Shown one piece after another: positions 52,651-61,498 of a DNA stretch of 64,000 nt. The notes below the pieces were generated by a model that did not search any database, was not told where the DNA came from, and saw only the letters and a program-made list of their open reading frames with translations. Made by a program: the position numbers and the translations under genes. Location: contig NZ_MVJM01000001.1 of assembly GCF_002156385.1 (NCBI RefSeq), positions 886,861 to 950,860 on the forward strand, given 5' to 3'. The DNA is from Halalkalibacter urbisdiaboli (GTDB lineage Bacteria > Bacillota > Bacilli > Bacillales > Bacillaceae_D). How positions within the stretch are numbered: the stretch's first letter is position 1; every line of letters starts with the position of its first letter.

Positions 52651-54195
52651 TTAGTTATTAATTTCTTGGTTATGAGCGTTAAACTCAGCAATTACATCAT
52701 TACCACCCTGGTTCTTCCAATTCTCAACTGCTTGATTAAAGCCGTCTTTATCGATTTGACCAAGGATATATTTGTAAGTCGCATCTGTAATAATCTGTTT
52801 TAATGTTTCTGAATTTTGAATGTACGTATCTGAATCTAACGTAACCGTTGGGTCAAAGATTAAGTAATCTTCGTTATCAACAACTAGCTCATCAGCCTTT
52901 GCTTTCACCTCATAGTGGCTATAAGCATCGTAACGGCCATTTGTTGAAGGCTCACCAATTTCTAATGACATTAATGGTCTTACTTCATTATCAATAGCAG
53001 CACGATTATCTTCAAGTGCAGCTGCACGTCCATCGATAACTTCGTAGTGTTCACCTTCAATACCCCATACAATTAGATTCGCAATTTCAGGTGTCATTAA
53101 GTGGTCAAAGTACCCTAAGATAGCTTTTAATTCTTCTTCAGTTGCAATTGCTGATTTAGGGAATAAGAACACACTACCATAACCAGGAATTGACCAAGTA
53201 CCATACTCACCATGTGGTCCTTCAACGTAGTTCTGAACGTCATAAACTAAATCAGGATTTAATTCCTTTGCATCATTGTATAAGCTTTGAACGTCAGGCA
53301 TTGAACCTACATATACACCAGCAGTACCGTTTTTAATCATAGCCTGTTGGTCTGGCTTACTTGTTACAGGGAAGTCTTGGTTCATATAGCCATTGCTATG
53401 AATGTCTTTAAAGTAGTCTAATGTTTGCATATACTCATCAAACATAAATTCTGGTAATAATTCGCCATCCTTTTCGCCCCACTCATTTGGCGTACCGTGC
53501 CATGAAGCAACTGTCTTCCAAGCACCATATACTAAATCACTACGGTCCGTTAAACCAATTGTATCGTCTTTACCATTTCCATCTGGATCATCTTCAGTAA
53601 ACGCTCTTAGCATTTCATAAAACTCTTCCGTATTTGTTGGTGTTTCAATTCCTAGATTGTCAGCCCAATCTTTTCTGTAAATAAAGCCTTGTCGTGATAA
53701 TGGACGACCTTGATATAAAGAATAAATCTTTCCATCTACTTTCGTATTTTCTAAAATATCAGGATTTAATTTGCTTAAGTTTTCGAATTCCTCTAAATAC
53801 GGTCCAACTTCCCAAAATTGGTCATCGCGAATCGCATCTTTAAATTGAGTAAACATGTTGAATCCCATTGGAACAACCTGTGGTAATGTTCCTGTTGCAA
53901 AAGCTGTATTTAAACGATCTTCATACGTACTATCTGGAACCCACTGAATATCAAGCTCCGTATTCGTAGCTTCTTCAATCATATTAATAATTTTATCGTT
54001 TGGTGTTTCGGGAGTGTGAAGATTTGACATCATTGTAATTTTGACCGGTTCATTAGAAACATTTTCTGTGTTGTCACTATCATTATTGTTACTTGGTTCC
54101 TTTTCGCTACCGCTTGAATTGCTGTTACATGCTGCGACTAAGATAAGAACAAAAGAAAGAATACAAACCCACAATAGTTTACCAGTTTTCTTCAT
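52651..54195 (-). CDS. LplA-type solute-binding lipoprotein 2
   Basis: A lipoprotein of 514 residues with lipobox LVAAC near residue 23, followed by a Ser/Asn/Glu-rich linker (NSNSSGSEKEPSNNNDSDN). The binding domain is the closest paralogue of lipoprotein 1, including the DPDGNGKDD loop and IPDSTYEDRLN-like start. ATG at 54195 follows GGAGGTTAGTTACA; the frame continues to 54234 without a site. It has no own permease, so it must share the LplB/LplC pair. Its leader carries three cre-like sites. Confidence 0.93.
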   Translation of the reverse strand: MKKTGKLLWVCILSFVLILVAACNSNSSGSEKEPSNNNDSDNTENVSNEPVKITMMSNLHTPETPNDKIINMIEEATNTELDIQWVPDSTYEDRLNTAFATGTLPQVVPMGFNMFTQFKDAIRDDQFWEVGPYLEEFENLSKLNPDILENTKVDGKIYSLYQGRPLSRQGFIYRKDWADNLGIETPTNTEEFYEMLRAFTEDDPDGNGKDDTIGLTDRSDLVYGAWKTVASWHGTPNEWGEKDGELLPEFMFDEYMQTLDYFKDIHSNGYMNQDFPVTSKPDQQAMIKNGTAGVYVGSMPDVQSLYNDAKELNPDLVYDVQNYVEGPHGEYGTWSIPGYGSVFLFPKSAIATEEELKAILGYFDHLMTPEIANLIVWGIEGEHYEVIDGRAAALEDNRAAIDNEVRPLMSLEIGEPSTNGRYDAYSHYEVKAKADELVVDNEDYLIFDPTVTLDSDTYIQNSETLKQIITDATYKYILGQIDKDGFNQAVENWKNQGGNDVIAEFNAHNQEINN

Positions 54196-54240
54196 TGTAA
54201 CTAACCTCCACTTTTTTAGTTTTAAAAAACACAAGCTCGG

Positions 54241-54393
54241 TTGACAACGCTTTCAAAATACATTTTAAAATAAATGGTTATCAAGCTGAACTATTTTCCC
54301 ACTCATTTCAATGAGAGAATAATAGATGTAAGCGCTTAAAATTTTCTGATAACCTTAATCTCTATTTAATTGTATTTTTTGAGAGCGTTATCA
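54241..54393 (-). promoter_or_regulatory. three cre-like sites in the lipoprotein 2 leader
   Basis: TTGACAACGCTTTCA (54241-54255), ATGTAAGCGCTTAAA (54326-54340) and TTGAGAGCGTTATCA (54379-54393) each match the CcpA cre consensus with one mismatch and a central CG. All three lie between the proposed promoter (near 54454) and the ATG, where CcpA could block elongation. They are part of the 456-base gap between lipoprotein 2 and the AraC gene. Confidence 0.6.
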
Positions 54394-54453
54394 TTATTCT
54401 TTCCCTCCTTTGTGTCAATGTTATTGGCCAAGACTGTTCTGTGGCTTAGCTCA

Positions 54454-54570
54454 ACTATACTTCGTTTTTATCGATTTTGCCTATAATCACTATCTCATGT
54501 CATTCGTCGAAAGTCTTATTATTAAAGGGTTACCGTCTATTTACTACTTGAGATCTAATCAAATGATTAT
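54454..54570 (-). promoter_or_regulatory. paired-element promoter of lipoprotein 2 (locus C)
   Basis: On the minus strand TGATTAT (54489-54483) overlaps the -35 TAGGCA (54483-54478), then 18 bases and the -10 TATAGT (54459-54454). An inverted ATGATTAT is at 54563-54570, 80 bases away. Around the first element, TAGTGATTAT is shared exactly with locus B. Confidence 0.65.
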
Positions 54571-54598
54571 TATATTTGTTAAAGACACAAATAAAGAA

Positions 54599-54637
54599 AG
54601 AAGCCGAAGAGATACAATCATCACTCTCCAGCTTCTT
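54599..54637 (-). terminator. terminator of the first AraC gene
   Basis: GAAGCTGGAGAG pairs with CTCTTCGGCTTC on the minus strand and runs into TTTCTTTATTT. It lies 15 bases past the stop at 54652. Confidence 0.75.
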
Positions 54638-54651
54638 CAACGTTTAGTATA

Positions 54652-56949
54652 TTAATTTTTCTTAAACTTTTGCCTATATTGTCCAGGTGTAACTTCTTCT
54701 TGTTTCTTAAAGGAACGAATAAAGTTCTGAGAATTTTTATATTGGAGCTTATCGGCAATTTCTTTAACAGTCATATCCGTTTCAATTAACCATTCTTTCG
54801 CTATCTTAAATCTGTACATCGCAAGGTATTCACTAAAAGTGTAATTCGTTTCTTGCTTAAACACGCTGCTTAAATAATTCGCATTATAGTGAAGAATAGA
54901 AGCACATTCTTCTAACGTAATTTCTGAGTCATAATGTTTATGGATTAAATCAATGATTTTCTCCGATAAGTTATGAAATTGCGAGTCGCGTCGGTCTTTG
55001 AAAATATTAATTAATGGTAAAATTAGCCTATCCTGAAACCAGGTTCGAATTTCATCCTTCGTTTGTAATCGTAGTAATTCCTCATATAAGGATGAGTGAT
55101 ATACCTCTAACTGTTGAAAGCTTATTCCACTTTCCTGTTTAGTCATTAATAAATTATTCAATAGTCGCATCATCGAGATTTGATATTCCCTCGGAGATTG
55201 TGCATTTTTGAAAACCTTCTCCATCCAAGCATCAAATATATCTAATGCTTGATCCTTCTCTGCAACTTTAATGGCAACAATCAGCTCTTCCTCGGTCCTT
55301 TGTGGGTAATCAAATATAACAGAATGTTTTCCAGAATTAATACTGTTAAAGTGAATAATCACTCCATCACCTAGCTTAATCCGATGCTTAAGAGCTTCAA
55401 TTCCCTCAAAATATCCCCGGTTTGCATTACTTAGCTCCTTAAACGGAAGACTTATACCGATATTCACTGAAATCGCTAACCACTTCTCTAAATTGGCTTG
55501 AATCGTCTCCGTTATATCATACACAAAGTTTTCAATTTCTTCGCGGTTTTCTTTCTCTACCCCAACAAGAATAACCAATGTTTGATCAATCCAAACAGCA
55601 GGAAAACGATTATCTTTATCGATCGTCTCCTCTACAATATTTTTAACGGCAAAGGTTAATAATTCCATATCCTTTGCTTGATATTTCGTTTGGTCCGTTC
55701 TATCAATATGCAAAGTAAAAACGGTCATCTGTTTCCACTTCTCCACAACGGAGTGAAAATGAAAGTACTCAACTCGTTCAGCAATTTCTTCATTACTTAG
55801 TTTTCCTTGAAATAAACGGGTCAAGAACAAGGACTGCACCTGCTGAGTATGTTCTCTCAATTCTGACTCTAGTGTAGAATTGGAGGAAAACAGCTGATGA
55901 ATATGTTCCTCAATAATTTGAAGTTCATTTTTCTTTTTTTCTCTTTGGTCAGGCCAATTTGCATCAATATAGTTCATTAAATTACTGACAGGTGTATATA
56001 ATTTCCGACTTAATAACCAGACATAGAGCACACAAGAAATAATGATAAAAAACGTAATAAAAAACGTAAGCCAACCAATTTTCCTAGACTCAGCTGTTAA
56101 ATGGTCAATCGACGTAAACGATAAATACGTCCAGTTGTTAAAATCAGATTTATAATATGTTGCTGTAAAACGTTGATTATTTAATACCGTATCAAACTGA
56201 CCAGAAGTCCCCTCAAAAGGATCAAAGTCCTGTACATAACCGGTATCTAATAAGGATTGTCCAACCATTTCTTGATCGCGGTGTACGACAATTTTGTAAT
56301 TTTCATCAACAATTAATACATCAGATGTATCATCGATATTAACTAATTCTGTTAAACTACATGTTGGAATATTAGCAAATGCTAATCCATATTTTTTGCT
56401 TATTTTCAAAGGAAGCTTTCGAACTAAACTAATTGTATAATTGCAATGATTATTCGTGAGCGATGCTTCAAATTTATCATTATTTAATAATAGCCAAGAT
56501 GAATTATGCTCCAGCCCTAAATATGATAAATATAAATCCTCATCTGGATGCCCTTCCAATCGATACAATCCAGAATTATTAATGAGCCAATCTTCCTGGA
56601 AGTTTAAGAGCACTAGATCGCCTACTCGTGAATCAATCGTTTGAACTTTGCTCATTTCTTTTCTTAAATCACGATATAATTTAAAATCTTCACCTTCCAA
56701 GGAACTTCTTATCGCCAAGTCTAATTCAGATGAATCAATGACATTTGTTAAATTCTGATAAACCGTAATTAGCGTTTGTTCTACATTTGTATTAATTTGT
56801 CTTATCACTTGCAATCTTTCTCGGTTCGTTTTTTCTTGGATTTGTGCGGACGATTGACTATATGAGAATATTCCCAAAAAGACGACGGGAAGGACCGTTA
56901 TAATACAACCAAAAATAATTAGTTTTGTTAATAAGCTCTTACTACGCAT
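54652..56949 (-). CDS. membrane-bound AraC-family regulator 1 (RhgR/YesS-like)
   Basis: A 765-residue transmembrane regulator. Order: helix (about 8-30), extracellular sensor domain (about 35-285), second helix (about 290-315), a long cytoplasmic middle region, and an AraC/XylS DNA-binding domain (about 655-760, SEITLEECASILHYNANYLS and TVKEIADKLQYKNSQNF). Length and layout match B. subtilis YesS (RhgR), activator of rhamnogalacturonan genes. It is adjacent to lipoproteins 2 and 3 and probably senses a sugar or its loaded binding protein outside the cell. A CC-core cre-like motif (57008) lies upstream. Confidence 0.9.
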   Translation of the reverse strand: MRSKSLLTKLIIFGCIITVLPVVFLGIFSYSQSSAQIQEKTNRERLQVIRQINTNVEQTLITVYQNLTNVIDSSELDLAIRSSLEGEDFKLYRDLRKEMSKVQTIDSRVGDLVLLNFQEDWLINNSGLYRLEGHPDEDLYLSYLGLEHNSSWLLLNNDKFEASLTNNHCNYTISLVRKLPLKISKKYGLAFANIPTCSLTELVNIDDTSDVLIVDENYKIVVHRDQEMVGQSLLDTGYVQDFDPFEGTSGQFDTVLNNQRFTATYYKSDFNNWTYLSFTSIDHLTAESRKIGWLTFFITFFIIISCVLYVWLLSRKLYTPVSNLMNYIDANWPDQREKKKNELQIIEEHIHQLFSSNSTLESELREHTQQVQSLFLTRLFQGKLSNEEIAERVEYFHFHSVVEKWKQMTVFTLHIDRTDQTKYQAKDMELLTFAVKNIVEETIDKDNRFPAVWIDQTLVILVGVEKENREEIENFVYDITETIQANLEKWLAISVNIGISLPFKELSNANRGYFEGIEALKHRIKLGDGVIIHFNSINSGKHSVIFDYPQRTEEELIVAIKVAEKDQALDIFDAWMEKVFKNAQSPREYQISMMRLLNNLLMTKQESGISFQQLEVYHSSLYEELLRLQTKDEIRTWFQDRLILPLINIFKDRRDSQFHNLSEKIIDLIHKHYDSEITLEECASILHYNANYLSSVFKQETNYTFSEYLAMYRFKIAKEWLIETDMTVKEIADKLQYKNSQNFIRSFKKQEEVTPGQYRQKFKKN

Positions 56950-57007
56950 GTTAACCCACCTCCTTGTTCGTATGCTCTCTCTATTTTAGTGAAACGAACA
57001 ATCACAA

Positions 57008-57022
57008 TGTAAGGGCTTTCGA
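57008..57022 (+). promoter_or_regulatory. CC-core cre-like motif upstream of AraC regulator 1
   Basis: TGTAAGGGCTTTCGA, 59-73 bases before the start at 56949. It lines up with TGAAAGCCTTTACA upstream of AraC regulator 2, in the same orientation relative to the gene. Confidence 0.5.
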
Positions 57023-57108
57023 ATACCTACATTCTACCATTATACACAAAGTAAGCGAATAATTCTGCTTTGCTTCTAGGAAAACTAGAAAAAACATGGA
57101 ATAAGAAG

Positions 57109-57240
57109 ATCACTGAAAAAGGTACGATTTTAACCTTTTTCAGTGGCCCCTAAGCAATGTGCTCAGCCGTTGCCATCTTTTAAAGCCTCAGTATGAGTGG
57201 GTTTCTCATAACAGGCGCGCAACGAACGAAGCCATTGCTA
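57109..57240. repeat. dispersed palindromic repeat cluster, copy 5
   Basis: It has the hairpin CACTGAAAAAGG/CCTTTTTCAGTG around GTACGATTTTAA, then TAAGCAATGTGCTCAGCCGT and TATGAGTGGGTTTCTCATA. It ends with GGCGCGCAACGAACGAAGCC. These are the family's usual pieces in a diverged state. It fills the middle of the 410-base gap between the AraC gene (56949) and lipoprotein 3 (57360). Confidence 0.7.
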
Positions 57241-57321
57241 CTTCCTGGAGACACTTTCTTGGTGCCTCTGAAGAAGTTTTTTCTCCTGAGTTCGAATAAT
57301 GGATGAACGAGTAAATACAAA

Positions 57322-57355
57322 AAAACCTCCTATAATTTAAATTATAGAAGGTTTT
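57322..57355 (-). terminator. terminator of lipoprotein 3
   Basis: AAAACCTTCTATAATTT pairs with AAATTATAGGAGGTTTT on the minus strand, followed by TTTG. It lies directly after the stop at 57360. Confidence 0.85.
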
Positions 57356-57359
57356 CATG

Positions 57360-58856
57360 TTATTTATTATTTTTTTCTTGATAAGAATTATTGAACTCTT
57401 CAATCATCTTGCTTCCGCCTTCTGACTCCCATTCTTTAATTGCATCATTAAACCCATCCTGATCAATTTGACCTAATATATATTTATACGTCGCATCATA
57501 TATCATTTGTTGTAGGCGCTCACCATCAACTAATTGAGTGTTCGAATCCAAGGTTACTGTCGGATTTTGAATAATATAATCTTCATTATCATCAATTAAC
57601 TGTTGGGCTTTTAAAGCTGGTTCATATGAATGATATCGTTCATATCGTCCATTCGTCTTTGGCTCCCCAATTTCTAGTGATAAATAGGGTCTAACTTCGT
57701 TGTCAAAAATCTTCCGGTCTTCTGCAATAACTGCTTTCCCGTCTTTAACCGAGTAATGTTCTCCCTCAATCCCCCAAATGAGTAAATTCATATTCTCAGG
57801 CTTCATAAGTTGATCGTAAAAATGCAAAATTTGTTTTAACTCCTCTTCCGTTTTAATAGCCGTTTTTGGAAACAGTACGACGGTTGAAAAACCAGGAATT
57901 CCCCACACTTGATACTTACCATTTGGCCCTTCAACATAATGATGAACATCATATTCAACATTAGGATTAATTTCTTTTGCTTCTATATAAAGTCCCTCAA
58001 CATCCTCCATCGACCCTACATACATCCCAGCTGTTCCATTTTTAAACATCGTCTGCTGATCCGTTTTACTTGTAACAGGGAAGTCTTTATTCATATATCC
58101 TTTCTCATTTAATGCTTTAAAGAAATCCAATGTGTCCTTATATTCGTTAAACATAAATTCAGGAAGTAAGGTTTCATCTTTAAAACCCCACTCGTTTGGC
58201 GTTCCAAACCAAGAAGCGACCGTTTTAAACGCACCGTAAACTAAATCACTTCGATCCGTTAAACCAATCGTATCATCCTTCCCATTGCCATCTGGATCAT
58301 CTTCCGTAAAAGCTCGAGCCATCTCAAAAAATTCATCCGTCGTCGTTGGAGCAGAGAGACCTAAGCGCTCAGCCCAATCCTTTCGGTAAATAATTCCTTG
58401 ACGTGATAAAGGTCTCCCTTGATAAAGGGTGTAGAGCTTATCTTCAACGAGCGTTAAATCTAATATTTCTTGATTTAATTTCTTTAAGTTATCATAATCC
58501 TCTATATAAGGACCAATCTCCCAAAACTGACCATCTCTAATTGCATCTTTATACTGAATAAACGTTTGAAAGCCCATAAGAACAACATCTGGTAACGTTC
58601 CAGTTGCAAATGCAGCATTAAGTCTATCGTTATAATTGCTATCTGGAACCCACTGTATATCTAAACTCACATTTGTTCGTTCCTCCAACATCTCTCTAAT
58701 TCTGTCATTAGGAATCTCCGGAGTATGAACATTCATCATGATTGAAATTTCGGGCATATCCTCTGTCGCTTCTTCGCTTCCTTCTTCAGGTGAAGTACAA
58801 GCTACAAGCATTAGCAAAACCATCATCGTGATGATAAAAAATATCTTATTCTTCAT
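57360..58856 (-). CDS. LplA-type solute-binding lipoprotein 3
   Basis: A lipoprotein of 498 residues with lipobox LVAC near residue 20. It is the most diverged of the three pectin-locus paralogues but keeps IQWVPDSNYNDRLNAAFATG, GRPLSRQGIIYRKDWAERLG and the DPDGNGKDD loop. ATG at 58856 follows AGGAGGAACTATC; the frame continues eight codons upstream without a site. It is divergent from AraC regulator 2, with the shared 338-base region holding the paired elements. It probably shares the LplB/LplC permeases with the other two. Confidence 0.92.
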   Translation of the reverse strand: MKNKIFFIITMMVLLMLVACTSPEEGSEEATEDMPEISIMMNVHTPEIPNDRIREMLEERTNVSLDIQWVPDSNYNDRLNAAFATGTLPDVVLMGFQTFIQYKDAIRDGQFWEIGPYIEDYDNLKKLNQEILDLTLVEDKLYTLYQGRPLSRQGIIYRKDWAERLGLSAPTTTDEFFEMARAFTEDDPDGNGKDDTIGLTDRSDLVYGAFKTVASWFGTPNEWGFKDETLLPEFMFNEYKDTLDFFKALNEKGYMNKDFPVTSKTDQQTMFKNGTAGMYVGSMEDVEGLYIEAKEINPNVEYDVHHYVEGPNGKYQVWGIPGFSTVVLFPKTAIKTEEELKQILHFYDQLMKPENMNLLIWGIEGEHYSVKDGKAVIAEDRKIFDNEVRPYLSLEIGEPKTNGRYERYHSYEPALKAQQLIDDNEDYIIQNPTVTLDSNTQLVDGERLQQMIYDATYKYILGQIDQDGFNDAIKEWESEGGSKMIEEFNNSYQEKNNK

Positions 58857-58915
58857 GATAGTTCCTCCTATATTTTCCATCCTTACAAATCAAATCAACA
58901 GCTACTCTCTCTTTA

Positions 58916-58997
58916 ATAGTAATAAAAAAAAGGATATTGTCTATAATCCGAAGCTTATTAGACCGTTAGCACAATGACGAACTAATGAAATGATTAT
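58916..58997 (-). promoter_or_regulatory. paired-element promoter of lipoprotein 3 (locus D)
   Basis: On the minus strand GGATTAT (58949-58943) overlaps the -35 TAGACA (58943-58938), then 16 bases and the -10 TACTAT (58921-58916). An inverted ATGATTAT is at 58990-58997, 47 bases away. This is part of the 338-base divergent region with AraC regulator 2. Confidence 0.6.
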
Positions 58998-59032
58998 TCG
59001 AATTATTAAGGTGATCTTCTATATTCTTTCGG

Positions 59033-59077
59033 TATAATTCTCGATCTTATGCTATATTATTATTGAAAGCCTTTACA
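59033..59077 (+). promoter_or_regulatory. promoter region of AraC regulator 2 with CC-core motif
   Basis: Two -10 candidates, TATAAT (59033-59038) and TATATT (59053-59058), are followed by the cre-like TTGAAAGCCTTTACA (59063-59077) close to the probable transcription start. A factor bound there would block initiation. Confidence 0.45.
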
Positions 59078-59194
59078 TTAAGGTTACATCTTCTTTACAC
59101 TATTGATGTACTATAAGACTATCATACTTCATCAGCACGTTGAATTTTTTATTTAATACAACCTGCTCTAATGGCAGTAGAGGGGATCTCTAGA

Positions 59195-61492
59195 ATGAGA
59201 ATGAAAACGACATCCTACTATTTTAGAATCATAACATTTGTCCTTATATTAAGTACGGTTCCAGTTATCATTGTTGGATTGTTTTCTTATTTAAAATCAT
59301 CTGAGATTATTCAAGCCAATGTTGCAAAGGAAAAGCAACAAAGCATGTACCAAATTCAAACAAATGTGGAACAAATTTTAAAAACAGTTGATCACTCACT
59401 ATCAAATTATGTAACTTCTTTTCAGTTAAATCAAACACTAAAAGAACCTTTAACACCCTTACATTTTCAACTTATAAACCAAGTTAAAAAAGAATTAAAT
59501 TATTTACAACGTTTTGATACTGGAATTGAAGATATCGTACTTGTCAGTCTTCAACATGATTGGCTTATCAATAACAACGGCTATGGACGTCTAACTAAAA
59601 AGCATGTTGATTCTATTTCTGATTACATGAATTTACCAACTAAATCAAGCTGGTTATTAGAAGAAAGAAACAATATAATTTTTAATTCTGATTTAAAAAA
59701 CACTTGTCCTTATTATATAAATCTTGTAAAGAAACTACCGCTTGATAGCTCATATAAAACGGGCTTAGCTGTCGCGAATATTCCAACGTGTGAATTGACA
59801 CCGTTCATTGCTTCAAATATTGACATTGAGTCGATTATCATATTAGATGAAGATTTAAACGTAGTTGGTCATAGTGACAAATCCTTTATTGGACAAGACT
59901 TTTCCGAAGTCGAATATATCAATTCATTAGACAATAGTAAGCGAGCCGGTCAATTCAATACCGCTATTAATAATACAAACTTTAAAGTCACTTTCCGTAA
60001 ATCAGAATATAATGACTGGACTTATTTATCCGTTATAAAAATTAGTGACTTATACAAACAATCGAATGCCATTGGTTGGTTTACTTTCTTTATTTGTGCT
60101 GCATTGCTAATATTATCTCTAATTGTTTCATATTTTGGTTCACAGCGTATTTATAAACCAATTCAACAACTTAAAGAACTGATACAAACTTCAATATCTA
60201 CTAAGCATTCAGAAATCACTCATCAAGATGATTTCAAACTAATTAAGAACCAAATTCAGCACATGATTGTCCAAAATGATCAGCTTGAGAAACAGCTTCA
60301 AGGACAAATTGGACAGCTTCGGCAATTTTTCATTTTAAATTTAGTACAGGGAAAAGTTTCGACTGATGAAATCCCTATCAAACTGGCCTCTTTTGGACTT
60401 AGCCAAAACTGGAAAAAACTTTGTGTATTCACCTTGCAAATTGACTCATTAGAGGGGACAACCTTCGAGAAAAAAGAAGAGGATCTTCTTCTTTTTGCCA
60501 TTAATACGATGGTTGATGGTCTTTTACCTACAGAACAAAAGCTGACGCCGACTGTCTTGAACCGTTCTCAGGTAACAATCATCTTAAGTGAGCACAGTGA
60601 TGATGAAAAATATAATTATGAAATTACTCAATTAGCGCAGACAATTCAGTCAAGTGTGAAGGAAGAGTTAAATATTCCAATTAGTATCGGAATCAGTTTG
60701 CCTTTTTCGGATTTATCTTTAACACATTACGCTTATAAAGAAGGGTTAGAGGCTCTTAAATACCGCTTAAAATTTGGTACAGAGTCGATCATCTTTTATG
60801 AGAATTTAGAAAGGGGCGGCAGTTTCCATACCTTCTTTCCAAAACAAATTGAAAATGAACTATTTGATGCGATTAAGGTTTGTGACAAAAGTATTGTCTC
60901 TGAAAAACTAGAAGTATTGCTTCAATCGATTTTTGAAAAAGATTTGAACCACACACAATATCAAATCTCGATCACTCGATTCTTTTATGATTTGCTTGAG
61001 TTAATGCAAATGTTAGGAGTCGATATTATCGAGATTGACGATGGCCGTATTTCACTATTCGATCAGCTTTATGAGCTTAAAACATTTGAGGAAGTTCAGA
61101 ATTGGTTCTCATATAAGATTATTTATCCACTTCTTTCAAAGATTGAAGAACGAACAGAATCACAGTATAAAAGTCTCTCAGATAAAATTATTCATATTGT
61201 CCAACAGGAATACGACTCTGATTTAACGCTTGAATCGATTGCAGCTAGATTGCACTATAACCCGAACTACTTAAGTAGCATTTTCAGAAAAGAAACAAAT
61301 ATCTCTTTCAGTGAATACTTAGCGCTATACAGGTTAAACATTGCCAAGAAGTGGTTAATAGAAACAGATATGTCGGTTAAAGAGATTTCTGAAAGATTAA
61401 TGTACAATAATTCACAAAACTTCATTCGCTCGTTCAGAAAAACGGAAGGAACAACACCAGGTAAATACAGAACGATAAAGAAGGCGGAATAA
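59195..61492 (+). CDS. membrane-bound AraC-family regulator 2 (RhgR/YesS-like)
   Basis: A 765-residue paralogue of the regulator at 54652-56949, the same length and layout: two membrane helices (about 8-30 and 290-315) around an extracellular sensor, then a cytoplasmic linker and an AraC helix-turn-helix pair near 660-760 (SDLTLESIAARLHYNPNYLS, SVKEISERLMYNNSQNF). The DNA-binding parts of the two are much alike, so they may recognise the same sites, while the sensors differ more. Start at 59195 follows GAGGGGATCTCTAGA. Divergent from lipoprotein 3. Confidence 0.9.
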   Translation: MRMKTTSYYFRIITFVLILSTVPVIIVGLFSYLKSSEIIQANVAKEKQQSMYQIQTNVEQILKTVDHSLSNYVTSFQLNQTLKEPLTPLHFQLINQVKKELNYLQRFDTGIEDIVLVSLQHDWLINNNGYGRLTKKHVDSISDYMNLPTKSSWLLEERNNIIFNSDLKNTCPYYINLVKKLPLDSSYKTGLAVANIPTCELTPFIASNIDIESIIILDEDLNVVGHSDKSFIGQDFSEVEYINSLDNSKRAGQFNTAINNTNFKVTFRKSEYNDWTYLSVIKISDLYKQSNAIGWFTFFICAALLILSLIVSYFGSQRIYKPIQQLKELIQTSISTKHSEITHQDDFKLIKNQIQHMIVQNDQLEKQLQGQIGQLRQFFILNLVQGKVSTDEIPIKLASFGLSQNWKKLCVFTLQIDSLEGTTFEKKEEDLLLFAINTMVDGLLPTEQKLTPTVLNRSQVTIILSEHSDDEKYNYEITQLAQTIQSSVKEELNIPISIGISLPFSDLSLTHYAYKEGLEALKYRLKFGTESIIFYENLERGGSFHTFFPKQIENELFDAIKVCDKSIVSEKLEVLLQSIFEKDLNHTQYQISITRFFYDLLELMQMLGVDIIEIDDGRISLFDQLYELKTFEEVQNWFSYKIIYPLLSKIEERTESQYKSLSDKIIHIVQQEYDSDLTLESIAARLHYNPNYLSSIFRKETNISFSEYLALYRLNIAKKWLIETDMSVKEISERLMYNNSQNFIRSFRKTEGTTPGKYRTIKKAE

Positions 61493-61498
61493 AATCAG

